Assembly: GCA_030530685.1 (NCBI GenBank)
Contig: JAUMUM010000001.1
Coordinates: forward strand, 155,843 to 219,842
From: Actinomycetaceae bacterium
Lineage (GTDB): Bacteria > Actinomycetota > Actinomycetes > Actinomycetales > Actinomycetaceae
Length of the DNA: 64,000 nt
Direction of reading: 5' to 3'
Position numbers and translations under genes: made by a program. This document shows positions 44,738 to 54,422 of the stretch, piece by piece. Positions within the stretch are counted from its first letter, which is position 1, and each line of letters starts with the position of its first letter. The notes beneath the pieces were generated by a model that saw only the letters and a list, made by a program, of their open reading frames with translations, had not been told where the DNA came from and did not search any database.

Positions 44738-46528
44738 CTAAATTCCAGGCAGACGGAGGGCCGCGGCTACGGCATTGAGAGCCGGAGCAACGTCACCTTC
44801 CGAAAGGAGATAGCGTCTGATGACAATTCCAAGTGCGGCACCGACGACCATGAACAAGAGGATGAGCAACAGCGTGACCATCCTGCCGCGAGGCTTATCT
44901 TCATCGGCGAAAGCCTCGTGCTCGGCGTTGTGGCTGACGTCCGCCATCCCTCCGGGTGCTCCCGCGAAGCCTTCCGGAGCTTGGTCAATGGCTGATCCGT
45001 CGACGACCGTACCGGACGGCGCCTGGCCCGGTACGTCCTGCTCGGCGAGCGCAACGTCGGAGGCAGGAGCGAAACCGCCCGCCGCGCCACCCGTGGCCGC
45101 CACTCCGGCGGGGCCTACATGATCACCAGGACCCGCATGGCCTGCGGGGCCCACGTGGTCGGCGGGGGCCACGTGCTCGGCTGGGCCCGGATGAGCGGCG
45201 CCCGGATAACCGCCCGGGTACCCGTTCTGGCCGGCCGGAGCCGCCACACCGGCGGCATCGTTCTTCGACGCCTTCTTCCCCTTGCCACGCAGGCGCTTCA
45301 AGAGCGGAGTCTTCAAGGCCTTGGCCGGGGTGAAGGACGTGTCATCATCATCGTCGTCATCGGAGAATCCCGGAATGCCGTCGGTCAGGTTCGAACCCGG
45401 CATCTCGAGCCCGTCCGGCACCTGCTGCTCGAAGAAGTCGCCGTCCACGGACTGATCGGGCGCGCTGCCGGCTTCGATATCGAAACTCGTCTCGGACGTC
45501 ATGCCCTCCAGGCCGAAGTCCTGCGGATCGAAGCCCTCGGGCAGCTCGCCTTCCTCGTCCCCGTCCGATTCGCCACCGGGAATGAAGCGCCCAAAGACCG
45601 AGCGCCGCCCGGCCTCCATGGCTTTGTCAGCCTCGCGTTTGGCCGAACCGAACCTGCCACCAACCTTCTTGGCGGCAGCCATGCCGTTCCTGGCGTTCGC
45701 AATACCATTCCTGGCGCTGGCCATGCCGTCCTTAGCGGCCGACACGCCGCCGATGCCGGTGGCCTCCTCGAAGCTGGCCGGCGCCTCACCGAACCCTGCC
45801 TGCTCGCCGAATCCTGGCGCCTCGCCGAACGCGCCACTGCCATCGCCAAAAGCGCCCTCACCCTGTTCCTCGGGTGAATCGATGATGACCGTACCACCGA
45901 CGATTCGTCCACCCATGATGGACGCCTCGACCGGCGACGTCGACTCGGGAGGCGTCCACGACGTGGTGGACTGGCCCAGGGCATTGAGCTCGCCGCTGTG
46001 CGGCTGCATGCTGCCGGTCTCGCTGCCCAGGCCGACTCCAACCCCTGTTCCAGGGCCTTCGTGCCCCAGCGCGGGAATTTCTCCGCTCGCACCGCTGACA
46101 CGCTCGAAATTGCCGGTGTATCCCCTTGCGTCGCCGCTGTCGCGCCCGGGCGCGAATTCGGCGTGCGACGCAATGCGTCCCGTTCCGGTTACGGGCCCGG
46201 AAGCGTGCACCGCGGCAGAATCGCCTTCCGAACGCTGCCATCGCGACGTCGCGCCTGAGACGTCGCTCGTGCCGACGGAGCCCATCGTGCCGGTCGAACT
46301 CGTAGAAGGGGCCTCCACCCCCTGTCTGATGGCCGACGTTTCGCCGGTCAGCTGCGCCTTCTCAGCTGCCAGGTCGCGTTCCCTCATCTCCTTGCGAGTC
46401 AGTCGCTTCAGGCGGATCTCCGCCGTTGGCGTAAGATCGTCAATCGGCGACGCACCATCCAGAATTGGTGCGAGCAGCCCCTTGGCTCGCATTTCGCGCC
46501 GAGACATCCTCGGTTGTTCGTCGCTCAT
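44738..46528 (-). CDS. Large low-complexity protein with C-terminal membrane anchor
   Basis: 596 residues. A basic N-terminus with repeated REMR motifs ([18 protein letters not shown]) is followed by more than 400 residues of Gly/Ala/Ser/Pro/acidic low-complexity sequence, with repeats such as [17 protein letters not shown] and [14 protein letters not shown], and a DDDDDD run near 390. One membrane helix ([21 protein letters not shown], about 549-569) lies near the end. Topology would put the long part in the cytosol. No family recognised. It lies between rsfS and nadD and overlaps nadD by 4 bases (ATGA). Confidence 0.8.
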   Translation of the reverse strand: MSDEQPRMSRREMRAKGLLAPILDGASPIDDLTPTAEIRLKRLTRKEMRERDLAAEKAQLTGETSAIRQGVEAPSTSSTGTMGSVGTSDVSGATSRWQRSEGDSAAVHASGPVTGTGRIASHAEFAPGRDSGDARGYTGNFERVSGASGEIPALGHEGPGTGVGVGLGSETGSMQPHSGELNALGQSTTSWTPPESTSPVEASIMGGRIVGGTVIIDSPEEQGEGAFGDGSGAFGEAPGFGEQAGFGEAPASFEEATGIGGVSAAKDGMASARNGIANARNGMAAAKKVGGRFGSAKREADKAMEAGRRSVFGRFIPGGESDGDEEGELPEGFDPQDFGLEGMTSETSFDIEAGSAPDQSVDGDFFEQQVPDGLEMPGSNLTDGIPGFSDDDDDDDTSFTPAKALKTPLLKRLRGKGKKASKNDAAGVAAPAGQNGYPGGYPGAAHPGPAEHVAPADHVGPAGHAGPGDHVGPAGVAATGGAAGGFAPASDVALAEQDVPGQAPSGTVVDGSAIDQAPEGFAGAPGGMADVSHNAEHEAFADEDKPRGRMVTLLLILLFMVVGAALGIVIRRYLLSEGDVAPALNAVAAALRLPGI

Positions 46529-47280
46529 TGTTCATCCTTCCCGCTGCCCAGTGCGGCACCCTCGGTCACATCCCCACCGGAGCCGGGAGATGAAACCGTG
46601 GCTGCGGATACTTCGTCTGAAATAACCATCTTATCCGAGCCTACCGCTTCTCCCGGCTTGTACAGTTGATACTTGGCAATGTACTGCACCACGCCGTCGG
46701 GAACGAGGTACCAGGGTTGTACGCCGGAACGCACACGATTCCGGCAATCGGTCGAGGAGATTGCCATGGCTGGAATCTCCATCAGCGTAATTCCCTCCGG
46801 CGGCAGGCCGGAGGTGTCCAATTGATGCCCCGGCCGCGTCACGCCCACGAAATGAGCCATCGACCACAGCGCGGAAGCTTCCTTCCACCCGAGGATCTGA
46901 GGCAGAACATCAGCACCGGTGATGAAGAAAAAGTTGGCGTCCGGGTGACTCTTCCTCAGATCGCGAAGGGTGTCGACGGTGTAGGTCATACCCCCGCGTT
47001 CGATGTCGACACGGGAGACGGAGAAGCGCGGATTCGAGGCCGTGGCAACAACCGCCATGAGGTAGCGGTGCTCGGCCAGCGTCACCCGCCTGTCCTGCTT
47101 GTATGGCTGGTTGCCCGTGGGCACGAAGACGACCTCATCGAGGTTGAAGACGCTCTGCACCTCGGAGGCGGCCACGAGGTGACCGTGGTGAATCGGATCG
47201 AACGTCCCGCCCATGATGCCAATCCGGCGCTTTCTTGCCGGGCCATCCGCGGTGGGCGTGCCTGCCTCAGGCTCGGACAT
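46525..47280 (-). CDS. nadD: Nicotinate-nucleotide adenylyltransferase
   Basis: 251 residues. [21 protein letters not shown] (22-42) is the nucleotidyltransferase H.GH signature, and [14 protein letters not shown] (about 172) the ISSTxxR motif. It makes deamido-NAD from nicotinate mononucleotide and ATP in NAD synthesis. The C-terminal 45 residues are an extra Ser/Gly-rich tail. The GTG/ATG start region overlaps the proA stop by 14 bases. Confidence 0.95.
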   Translation of the reverse strand: MSEPEAGTPTADGPARKRRIGIMGGTFDPIHHGHLVAASEVQSVFNLDEVVFVPTGNQPYKQDRRVTLAEHRYLMAVVATASNPRFSVSRVDIERGGMTYTVDTLRDLRKSHPDANFFFITGADVLPQILGWKEASALWSMAHFVGVTRPGHQLDTSGLPPEGITLMEIPAMAISSTDCRNRVRSGVQPWYLVPDGVVQYIAKYQLYKPGEAVGSDKMVISDEVSAATVSSPGSGGDVTEGAALGSGKDEQ

Positions 47281-48529
47281 GCCCCTGCCCTTCGACGATC
47301 CACGTGGTCGTGGTCAACTCGGTCAGCCCCATGGGACCGCGCGCGTGGAGCTTCTGCGTGGAGATGCCGATCTCGGCACCGAGCCCGAACTGGCCGCCGT
47401 CGGTGAATCTGGTCGAGGCGTTGATCATGATGGCGGCGCTGTCGACGCCGTCGACGAACGCCCGGATCGCCCGCGCATCCGTGGACACGATCGCCTCCGT
47501 GTGCCCCGTCGAATAGCGCGATATGTGCTCGAGGGCGGCGTTAAGATCGTCCACGACCTTGATGGCCAGGTGCAGGTCGAGGTACTCCGTGGCCCAGTCG
47601 TCCTCCGTCGCGGCGATGGCCGGCAAGCCGGCAGCTTCGAGGATGGCCAGGGACGGCTCGTCGGCGTGGAGCGTCACGCCCGCCTCGACGAGTTCGCGCG
47701 CGATGCCCGGCAGGAAGCTATCCGCGACGGAACGGTGGACCAGCAGGGTCTCGGCGGCATTGCACACGCCGGGCCGGTGCGTCTTGGAGTTGAACGCAAT
47801 GGCACGGGCCTCCTCGAGATCCGCCGCGGCATCGACATAGACGTGGCAGTTGCCCACGCCCGTCTCGATGACGGGAACCTGCGACTCGCGTACCACGGTC
47901 TGAATCAGGCCCGCTCCCCCGCGAGGGATGACAAGGTCGACGAGCCCCCGCGCGCGCATGAGCGCCACCGAGCCCTCGCGCCCGAAGGAGTCAATCGTCT
48001 GAACGAGGTCTTCCGGCAGACCCGTGGCGGCAACGGCCGACCGCATGATGTCGACGAGAACAGCATTGGTGCGCGCCGCGGCGCTGCCTCCGCGCAGGAT
48101 AACGGCCGACCCTGCCTTCAGGGCGAGGACGGCGGCGTCGACCGTGACGTTCGGGCGCGCCTCGTAGATCATGCCGATGACGCCCATGGGCACGCGAATC
48201 TGCCGCAGAAGCAGGCCACCCGGCAATCGGCTGCCGCGAACGACCTCGCCGACGGGGTCGTCGAGCGCGGCGACTTCCCTCACCGCGGCAACGATTCCCG
48301 CAATGCGGTCCTCGTCCAGGCGCAACCTGTCCATGAGCGCCGCGGATAGGCCCCCGGCCTGACCGGCGCTAAGGTCCTCGGCATTGGCCTCGATGACGCT
48401 GCCGGAGGCAGACGACAGACCGAGCGCGATCTCTTCGAGCAGCCGGCGCTTGAGGGCGTCATCGGCCCCGCGCAAACTCTTCGATGCAGCCTGCGCACGA
48501 CGCGCGATGTCCTCGACTGTGTGTGTCAT
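47267..48529 (-). CDS. proA: Gamma-glutamyl phosphate reductase
   Basis: 420 residues. Second enzyme of proline synthesis, reducing glutamyl 5-phosphate to the semialdehyde with NADPH. Aldehyde dehydrogenase fold with [23 protein letters not shown] (112-134), [12 protein letters not shown] and the catalytic Cys in [14 protein letters not shown] (about 253). It is separated from proB here by trxA and an LLM-like gene, though many actinobacteria have obgE-proB-proA in a row. Confidence 0.97.
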   Translation of the reverse strand: MTHTVEDIARRAQAASKSLRGADDALKRRLLEEIALGLSSASGSVIEANAEDLSAGQAGGLSAALMDRLRLDEDRIAGIVAAVREVAALDDPVGEVVRGSRLPGGLLLRQIRVPMGVIGMIYEARPNVTVDAAVLALKAGSAVILRGGSAAARTNAVLVDIMRSAVAATGLPEDLVQTIDSFGREGSVALMRARGLVDLVIPRGGAGLIQTVVRESQVPVIETGVGNCHVYVDAAADLEEARAIAFNSKTHRPGVCNAAETLLVHRSVADSFLPGIARELVEAGVTLHADEPSLAILEAAGLPAIAATEDDWATEYLDLHLAIKVVDDLNAALEHISRYSTGHTEAIVSTDARAIRAFVDGVDSAAIMINASTRFTDGGQFGLGAEIGISTQKLHARGPMGLTELTTTTWIVEGQGHVRA

Positions 48530-48790
48530 GGTTGTAGCCTACGGCTTTTCGGCGTCGAGAACTACGGTGGCTCACCGAAAAGCCGCGAAAACAGTGATCG
48601 TGGACACCCGGATGGCGACAGGCGGGCCAAGCCAGCCGTAGCGGGCGGGCAACGACCCGCGGCACATCGCGTTTTTCACCGGGTGCGCTGCCCTTTTCGC
48701 CGTCGCCGCCCGCCAGCGCTTTCGATGGGAATATAGTCCCACACCGTGACGTTGCGGAACATGGAAAAGCTCCAGTGAAAGGAAAGGCCT

Positions 48791-49147
48791 ATGGCAACCC
48801 AGGCAATCACCGCCGACAACTTCAACGACACGGTCAAGGATGGCATTGTCCTGCTCGACTTCTGGGCTTCGTGGTGCGGCCCCTGCCGGCAGTTCGGCCC
48901 GATCTTCGAGGCCGCCTCCGAGGAGCACCCGGACGTCGTCTTCGGCAAGGTCGACACGGAGGACCAGCAGGGCCTGGCCCGCGAGTTCGGCATCACCTCG
49001 ATTCCGACGATCATGGCCTTCCGCGACGGCGTGCGCGTCTTCTCCCAGCCGGGCGCCCTGCCCAAGGCTCAGCTGGCCAGCCTCATCGAGCAGGTCGAGG
49101 CCCTCGACATGGACGAGGTTCGCAGCAAGCTCGACGAGGCCAAGTGA
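48791..49147 (+). CDS. trxA: Thioredoxin
   Basis: 118 residues. DFWASWCGPCRQF places the redox-active WCGPC Cys pair at 29 and 32; ITSIPTIMAFRDG carries the cis-Pro. Cytosolic, no signal peptide. GTGAAAGGAAAGGCCT provides the ribosome binding site. The C-terminal 15 residues extend past the usual thioredoxin end. Single gene with its own terminator. Confidence 0.96.
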   Translation: MATQAITADNFNDTVKDGIVLLDFWASWCGPCRQFGPIFEAASEEHPDVVFGKVDTEDQQGLAREFGITSIPTIMAFRDGVRVFSQPGALPKAQLASLIEQVEALDMDEVRSKLDEAK

Positions 49148-49247
49148 CCGGACGACTGCGTGGGCGCGACCCGTCACGAAACTGACTGTCGAGGGGTGCG
49201 CCGGCCCATCGAATGACCGCAGTCTGCCAGTCTGCGCGTCAATGACT

Positions 49248-49291
49248 GAGCGGCCCCGGGGAAGCTGAGTTCGCTTCCTCCGGGGCCGCTC
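49248..49291. terminator. Bidirectional hairpin between trxA and the LLM-like gene
   Basis: GAGCGGCCCCGGGGAAGC pairs with GCTTCCTCCGGGGCCGCTC with one bulge, around a 7-base loop; very stable, no T-run. It separates two convergent genes. Confidence 0.8.
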
Positions 49292-49312
49292 GGGGCGAAA
49301 GGGGGGCCGCTG

Positions 49313-50239
49313 TCACACGCGCTGAGATTCGGCTCCGCGCGCATTGAGCAGGGGCAGGACACCCCGAATGACGGAAGCCAGATCGGTCGGCAGCGAGGCA
49401 GGCAGGAAGACGATTCCGTCTGCCGCACCGAGCCCGATCCAGCGCTCGACGACGTCAGCCGCATCGTAGACGGTGCCTATCACGCTGGGCTTTCCTTCGA
49501 AGACCGGGGCTCCGGTCATTGCCTCGACAAGGAGCGCGCGCTCGTTGGCCGCCGCCATGGAACCGGAGATGACAATCCCGATTTCCGCGAGCACGCACAG
49601 GTCGCGGCCCAGCTCCGCCGCAGCCGAGCGCAAGGCGAAACGCGCCTCCCTGGCTCCGTGGGGGTCGTCGGTGAGAAGCCGGACCGATTCCGCGAAGCTC
49701 ACGATCGAGGCGATATCGTGGTGAGCCAGGTCCTCGGGGCGGATCTTGACGTTCAGGCGCAGGCCTCGCGCCTTGGCCCGCTCGGCAGCCTTCGCGATCA
49801 TTGCGATATCGCTGGCGGCCGTCAGGCGGGTGATGAGTGCCGTCCACCCCTTGCTCGGTTCGGACAGGATGCCGATGGCCTCGTCGATTGCCTCGACGTC
49901 GGCCGGCACCTCCGCACTCACGCCGATTTCATCCTGCATCGTCAGGCGCGAGGCGACCCGCACCGCATCCAGCTCACTCGGCGCATCGGATCGCGAGCGA
50001 AAGGACATCTTGAGACTGACAAAGTCAACGCCTCCGCGGTTGGCAGCGTAGGCGCAGGATGCAAGCTGGGGGTAGTTCGCGTATTCAACCGGGAGGTCGG
50101 CGCCGAAGGAATCGAAAGCTTCCGCGCTCACGGCACCGAGAAGCGATAGGTCGACGCCCATGCAGACATCGGCGACCTGCTCCCTTCCCTTGGGACTGGT
50201 GGAAGTCGGAAAGTCCTTCGTAGCCAATTGAATTGTCAT
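49313..50239 (-). CDS. Short LLM-like (luciferase-family) protein
   Basis: 308 residues from ATG at 50239 (or 50248). The middle reads as TIM-barrel strands: VDFVSLKMSFRSRS, WTALITRLTAASDIAMIAKAAERAK and LRLNVKIRPEDLA. The C-terminus VIGTVYDAADVVERWIGLGAADGIVFLPASLP matches the GtpeqVAd and DGF region of nitrilotriacetate/alkane monooxygenase-type LLM proteins. It lacks the usual N-terminal flavin region and is about 120 residues shorter than those enzymes. It may be a cofactor-less derivative. Confidence 0.7.
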   Translation of the reverse strand: MTIQLATKDFPTSTSPKGREQVADVCMGVDLSLLGAVSAEAFDSFGADLPVEYANYPQLASCAYAANRGGVDFVSLKMSFRSRSDAPSELDAVRVASRLTMQDEIGVSAEVPADVEAIDEAIGILSEPSKGWTALITRLTAASDIAMIAKAAERAKARGLRLNVKIRPEDLAHHDIASIVSFAESVRLLTDDPHGAREARFALRSAAAELGRDLCVLAEIGIVISGSMAAANERALLVEAMTGAPVFEGKPSVIGTVYDAADVVERWIGLGAADGIVFLPASLPTDLASVIRGVLPLLNARGAESQRV

Positions 50240-50463
50240 GCCGTTCATCCGTTCACATTTGGCCGTTTTTTCTATCAAGGTACTCGCGGTTGCGTTCTTC
50301 GTTATCCTTCTCCATCCGCGTGACCGATGATGTCTATCCAGCGTCTGTATGCGATTGAGCGGCAAGATCCGGGGGACGGAATCTCGCCTCAACCTGGCCG
50401 GAAACGGTTCGGTCACCGACTGGCCGGTAACTTACGAATCAGTAAACCAGTGCCCTATCCCGC

Positions 50464-50652
50464 ATGGCAAGACAACCGTACATCAGTGTGGACGTTATCA
50501 CTCGCTTGGACGATCTCTTGCAAATCGATGCATTTGGCAGCAACTCAATGTTTCACGACACTCTCCCTCGGACCATTTCATGGGAGGGTCGACATTTTCG
50601 TGCATACGTCGCCACATGGCAAGAGGGTAGGAGCCGTGACGGCGCGCAATGA
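50464..50652 (+). CDS. Possible small protein in the LLM-proB gap
   Basis: 62 residues from an ATG at 50464 with no visible ribosome binding site. The sequence (ISVDVITRLDDLLQIDAFG, then FHDTLPRTISWEGRHFRAYV) is more protein-like than neighbouring frames, but no family is recognised. The 600-base gap 50240-50839 is less GC-rich than its surroundings and holds nothing else that I can name apart from the alternating tract. Confidence 0.3.
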   Translation: MARQPYISVDVITRLDDLLQIDAFGSNSMFHDTLPRTISWEGRHFRAYVATWQEGRSRDGAQ

Positions 50653-50693
50653 AGAGCTATGACGATGCGATGAAAGGGGATTCAACGCGCCAT

Positions 50694-50725
50694 CACGCGC
50701 ATATGCATACACGCGCGTGCGCACA
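50694..50725. other. 32-base alternating pyrimidine-purine tract
   Basis: Every base from 50694 to 50725 alternates pyrimidine/purine (CACGCGCATATG, then CATACACGCGCGTGCGCACA). Such tracts can adopt left-handed Z-DNA under negative supercoiling. It lies about 115 bases beyond the stop of proB, in the gap before the LLM-like gene. Confidence 0.8.
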
Positions 50726-50839
50726 ATGATGATGCGGGACGACGACCGAGCCCGTACCTTTGGCAGCCTGCTTCAGGCCCGTCCTCTTGGCCGCCGCATT
50801 GGCGCTCAACGGCTACCTGGCGCTCAACGGCTAGGACCC

Positions 50840-51934
50840 CTAACGCCCGACGAGCACGAGATCATTGAGATGCACGACGGGCCGCGGGAAGCGCGCATCG
50901 GGGCTGCCGAGTTGCTCCGAGGAGTAGCCGGCCAACCCCCGGGCGACGACTCCGCCCGGCTCATCGACGATCTCGACGAGCTCGCCAACGTCGAACCTGC
51001 CCTCGAAGCCCGTGACCCCGACGTGAAGCAGCGACGCCCCGCCGCGCCTGAGTGCGGCAGCCGCCCCGTCGTCGACGACGATCTGCCCGCACACCTGCGC
51101 GGCATGCTCGATCCACAGCTTCCTGGCCGACGTCCGCACTCCCGTGGCCTCGAACCAGGTCCCCACCCGCTCGCCGCGCAGCGCGTCGCCGAGCCGGTCG
51201 GCAGCGGTCAGGAGGGCCGGCACCCCGCCCGATGTGGCAAGGCGCGCGGCGTCGACCTTGGTGCGCATCCCGCCGGTCCCGAAATCGGACCCACGCCCGG
51301 TGATACGCAGCGAGCCAAGGTCGCCGGGCTGCGATACCTCCTCAATCAGCCTGGCGCCCGGGACCTTCGGTGGCGCCGTGTACAGACCATCGACATCGGT
51401 GAGCAGAATGAGGGCATCGGCCGCCACGAGATGGGCGGTGAGCGCGGCCAGGCGGTCGTTGTCGCCGAAGCGCAGTTCCTCGGTGACGACGGCGTCGTTT
51501 TCGTTGACGATGGGGATGATGCCCAGGTCCAGCAGGCACGACAGCGACTCCTGGGCGTTGGCGTACTGCCTGCGATCGACGACGTCGGACACCGTGAGCA
51601 AGACCTGACCGATCGTCGTTCCCGCGCGCCCGAACTCGCGCTCGTATGCGGCCATGAGCCGCGACTGTCCCACCATGGCTGCAGCCTGCTGCAGCCGCAC
51701 CTCGCGCGGGCGGCCATTCAGACCCAGGGGGCGGGTCCCTGCCGCGCGCGCCCCGGAAGAAACGAGAACGACCTGCTGTCCGCGCCCGCGCGCCTCGATG
51801 AGTTGGCCGGCGAGGTAGGACAGGGCCTCGAGGTTGAGGCTGCCGTCGCTAAGCGTCAGCGACGACGACCCGACCTTGACGACCAGGCGCGAGGCGCTGC
51901 CCAGAAGAGACCTGTCGGTCAGTGGCTCCTTCAT
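50840..51934 (-). CDS. proB: Glutamate 5-kinase
   Basis: 364 residues from ATG at 51934, which overlaps the obgE stop (ATGA). First enzyme of proline synthesis. Amino-acid kinase domain: [12 protein letters not shown] (14-25), [39 protein letters not shown] and [31 protein letters not shown]-terminal PUA domain (about 270-360) is present, as in the E. coli enzyme. A longer in-frame start at 51982 would lie within obgE. Confidence 0.96.
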   Translation of the reverse strand: MKEPLTDRSLLGSASRLVVKVGSSSLTLSDGSLNLEALSYLAGQLIEARGRGQQVVLVSSGARAAGTRPLGLNGRPREVRLQQAAAMVGQSRLMAAYEREFGRAGTTIGQVLLTVSDVVDRRQYANAQESLSCLLDLGIIPIVNENDAVVTEELRFGDNDRLAALTAHLVAADALILLTDVDGLYTAPPKVPGARLIEEVSQPGDLGSLRITGRGSDFGTGGMRTKVDAARLATSGGVPALLTAADRLGDALRGERVGTWFEATGVRTSARKLWIEHAAQVCGQIVVDDGAAAALRRGGASLLHVGVTGFEGRFDVGELVEIVDEPGGVVARGLAGYSSEQLGSPDARFPRPVVHLNDLVLVGR

Positions 51935-53451
51935 TCGTCTTCCCCGGGATCGATCCAGTGACCGGCCTGCCGGTCCATCCACAGTTCCTCGCGAGCCTCG
52001 GCCTTGGCGTCCATGCGATCATGATAGGCGGCCTTGCGCTGCCGTCGGGATGCCCGGCCGGCCTCCTCGAGGCGGAGGTCCGTGCCGCGCGGGCCGAGCA
52101 GTTCCGCGCCCGTTTGCATCGTCGGCTCCCAGTCGAAGATCACGCCCGAGTCTTCGGGACCAATGACGACCATGTCGCCCGCTCGCGCGCCGGCCTCGAC
52201 CAGGGCGTCCTCGACGCCGAGTTTGGCCAGGCGGTCGGCGAGGTATCCGACGGCCTCGTCGTTACTGAAGTCCGTCTGGCGGACCCACCGCTCGGGTTTG
52301 CTGCCGCGCACGAGGTAGAAGTCCTCGCCGCCGCGGCTTCGCCTGACCACGGTGAATGCCGCGTCGTCCCTGCTGGGACGGGGCGTCAGGCGCCGGGCGG
52401 CCTGCGGCTCGGGAGCGGCGGCACGGGCGCGAGCAACGGCATCGGCCAGCGCGAAGGACAGCTCCCTTAGACCGACGTGGCTCACGGCCGACACGATGAA
52501 CACCGGCATGCCGCGAGACCTCAGGTCTTCTTCGACGAACTCGGCGAGCTCGCGTGCCTCGGGAACGTCTGCCTTATTCAGGACCGCAAGCCGGGGGCGA
52601 TCCATGAGCGGAATGCGCCCCTCCTGGGGTTCGAGCTGGTTGGCATAGGCCGCGAGTTCCCGCTCGAGCTGATCGAGGTCGGATAGCGGGTCACGTCCGG
52701 GTTCCAGCGTGGCGCAGTCGAGGACGTGGACGATGATGGCACACCGCTCGATGTGCCTGAGGAAGTCCAGGCCCAGCCCCCTGCCCTGCGAGGAGCCGGG
52801 AATGAGGCCGGGGACGTCGGCGATCGTGTAGCGCTCGTCGCCCGCTTGGACGACGCCAAGGTTGGGAACGAGCGTGGTGAAGGGGTAGTCGGCAATCTTG
52901 GGGCGAGCAGCTGACATCGCCGCAATGAGCGAGGACTTGCCCGCGCTGGGGAAGCCGACGAGTGCCACGTCGGCCACCGACTTCAGTTCCAGGATGATGT
53001 CGCGCTTTTCGCCCTCTTCGCCCAGGAGCGCAAAACCCGGGGCCTTGCGCTTGGGCGAAGCCAGCGCGGCGTTACCCAGACCACCCGTGCCACCTCGCGC
53101 GGCCGTGAAGCTGTCGCCGGGGGCGGCGAGATCGGCGAGCAGACTCCCATCCGTCGATTTGACGACAGTGCCCGGAGGAACCTTGAGGACGAGATCCTCG
53201 CCATTGCGGCCGGCACGCATGTCGCCCGCGCCCTGCGTTCCCGACGTGGCCTTCTGATGGGGCGCGTGATGGAAAGCGAGCAGCGTCGTCTGCTGCGGGT
53301 CGGCCATCAGGATGACGTCACCGCCGTGGCCGCCGTTGGCCCCGTCAGGCCCCCCGAGCGGCTTGAACTTCTCGCGCCTGACGGATGCACACCCGTGTCC
53401 CCCGGCACCGGCCTGAACATGCAGGACGACGCGATCGATGAAGCTGGCCAC
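51931..53451 (-). CDS. obgE: Obg GTPase
   Basis: 506 residues from GTG at 53451 with AAGGAGG upstream. Obg fold domain at the N-terminus ([28 protein letters not shown], Gly-rich), G domain with [29 protein letters not shown] (about 165-193), [16 protein letters not shown] and LNKADVP, and a C-terminal OCT domain, followed by a basic tail. Essential GTPase in ribosome assembly and stress response. Separated from rpmA by an intrinsic terminator. Confidence 0.97.
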   Translation of the reverse strand: MASFIDRVVLHVQAGAGGHGCASVRREKFKPLGGPDGANGGHGGDVILMADPQQTTLLAFHHAPHQKATSGTQGAGDMRAGRNGEDLVLKVPPGTVVKSTDGSLLADLAAPGDSFTAARGGTGGLGNAALASPKRKAPGFALLGEEGEKRDIILELKSVADVALVGFPSAGKSSLIAAMSAARPKIADYPFTTLVPNLGVVQAGDERYTIADVPGLIPGSSQGRGLGLDFLRHIERCAIIVHVLDCATLEPGRDPLSDLDQLERELAAYANQLEPQEGRIPLMDRPRLAVLNKADVPEARELAEFVEEDLRSRGMPVFIVSAVSHVGLRELSFALADAVARARAAAPEPQAARRLTPRPSRDDAAFTVVRRSRGGEDFYLVRGSKPERWVRQTDFSNDEAVGYLADRLAKLGVEDALVEAGARAGDMVVIGPEDSGVIFDWEPTMQTGAELLGPRGTDLRLEEAGRASRRQRKAAYHDRMDAKAEAREELWMDRQAGHWIDPGEDE

Positions 53452-53482
53452 TGTCGCCTCCTTGGTCCAAGGGCCGCGACGG

Positions 53483-53513
53483 AAAAGGGGCGGAAGGAAA
53501 CCTTCCACCCCTT
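53483..53513 (-). terminator. Intrinsic terminator after rpmA
   Basis: Minus strand: AAGGGGTGGAAGG, three-base loop, CCTTCCGCCCCTT, followed by TT. It ends the rplU-rpmA transcript before obgE, whose own start follows within 35 bases, so partial read-through is likely. Confidence 0.85.
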
Positions 53514-53534
53514 CGTCGTTTCGAGTTGCTGGCG

Positions 53535-53792
53535 TCAGGCCTGGGCGGCCACGATGTCGACGACCTTACGGTCGCGACGGGTCGCGAACCTCACGTGCCC
53601 GGCTTCGAGAGCGAAAAGAGTGTCATCCTTTCCGCGCCCAACGTTGATACCGGGATGGAAGTGCGTGCCGCGCTGACGGACGATGATTTCGCCGGCACTG
53701 ACGAGTTCGCCTCCGAAACGCTTGACGCCGAGGCGCTGAGCGTTGGAGTCGCGACCATTGCGAGAGGAGCTGGCGCCCTTCTTATGTGCCAT
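53535..53792 (-). CDS. rpmA: 50S ribosomal protein L27
   Basis: 85 residues beginning [20 protein letters not shown], the typical bL27 start without the N-terminal cleavage extension of Firmicutes. Contains [25 protein letters not shown]. Forms part of the peptidyl transferase region. Second gene of the rplU-rpmA pair. Confidence 0.98.
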   Translation of the reverse strand: MAHKKGASSSRNGRDSNAQRLGVKRFGGELVSAGEIIVRQRGTHFHPGINVGRGKDDTLFALEAGHVRFATRRDRKVVDIVAAQA

Positions 53793-53834
53793 GTGCTGAA
53801 CCTGCCTTCTGAACTACGCTGACGGAGCCAAGAC

Positions 53835-54152
53835 TCACTTGATGCCGGTGACCTTCAGGCGGGTCAGCTTCTGGCGATGACCCTGACGCTTGCGGTAACC
53901 CGTCTTGTTCTTGTACTTGACGATGGAGATCTTCGGGCCGAGCTCGGGCCTCACGATCTCAGCGGTCACCTTGGCGGAGATGCCTTCTGCAGCGGTGGTG
54001 ACCTTGTCGCCATCAACGAGCATGATGGGCTCGAGCTCGACTGTCTGGCCGACCTCGCCATCCAGTTTGTTGACCACGACGATGGAACCGACGGACACCT
54101 TCTCCTGACGGCCGCCGGCCTTGACGATCGCGTACACCACGTTACTGCTCAT
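53835..54152 (-). CDS. rplU: 50S ribosomal protein L21
   Basis: 105 residues: [25 protein letters not shown] (6-30) and [24 protein letters not shown] at the end are diagnostic of bL21. It starts the rplU-rpmA transcript. Two GC hairpins lie in its leader (54172-54217). Confidence 0.98.
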   Translation of the reverse strand: MSSNVVYAIVKAGGRQEKVSVGSIVVVNKLDGEVGQTVELEPIMLVDGDKVTTAAEGISAKVTAEIVRPELGPKISIVKYKNKTGYRKRQGHRQKLTRLKVTGIK

Positions 54153-54171
54153 CTCTGTCGATCACGAAGCC

Positions 54172-54217
54172 CACGCGTTCGCGTGAGCGCTACTGACTGT
54201 GGGCGCCTTCGGGCGCC
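54172..54217 (-). promoter_or_regulatory. Two hairpins in the rplU leader
   Basis: GGCGCC-TTCG-GGCGCC, as read on the plus strand (54202-54217), and CACGCG-TT-CGCGTG (54172-54185) lie 20-65 bases before rplU. They could serve as the terminator of the upstream RNase gene, as an autoregulatory L21 leader, or both. Beyond them (54218-54422) nothing else is seen. Confidence 0.5.
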
Positions 54218-54422
54218 GACTCTCTAGATTACAAGTCCGCGCACCGGGCGGGCAAGTTTTCGCCGCGTCGGCGCCGCTATGGGATCGGACACGCCTCCCG
54301 GGCAACCTGCGGCGCGCAAGTTGCGCATGCAATCTCGCCGGCCCGGCCTTGGCGAGGCGTCGGCCCGGCGCGCGTCGGCGATGTCACTTCGCGGGACTCG
54401 GCAATTGGCCCAGCGAATTGGC

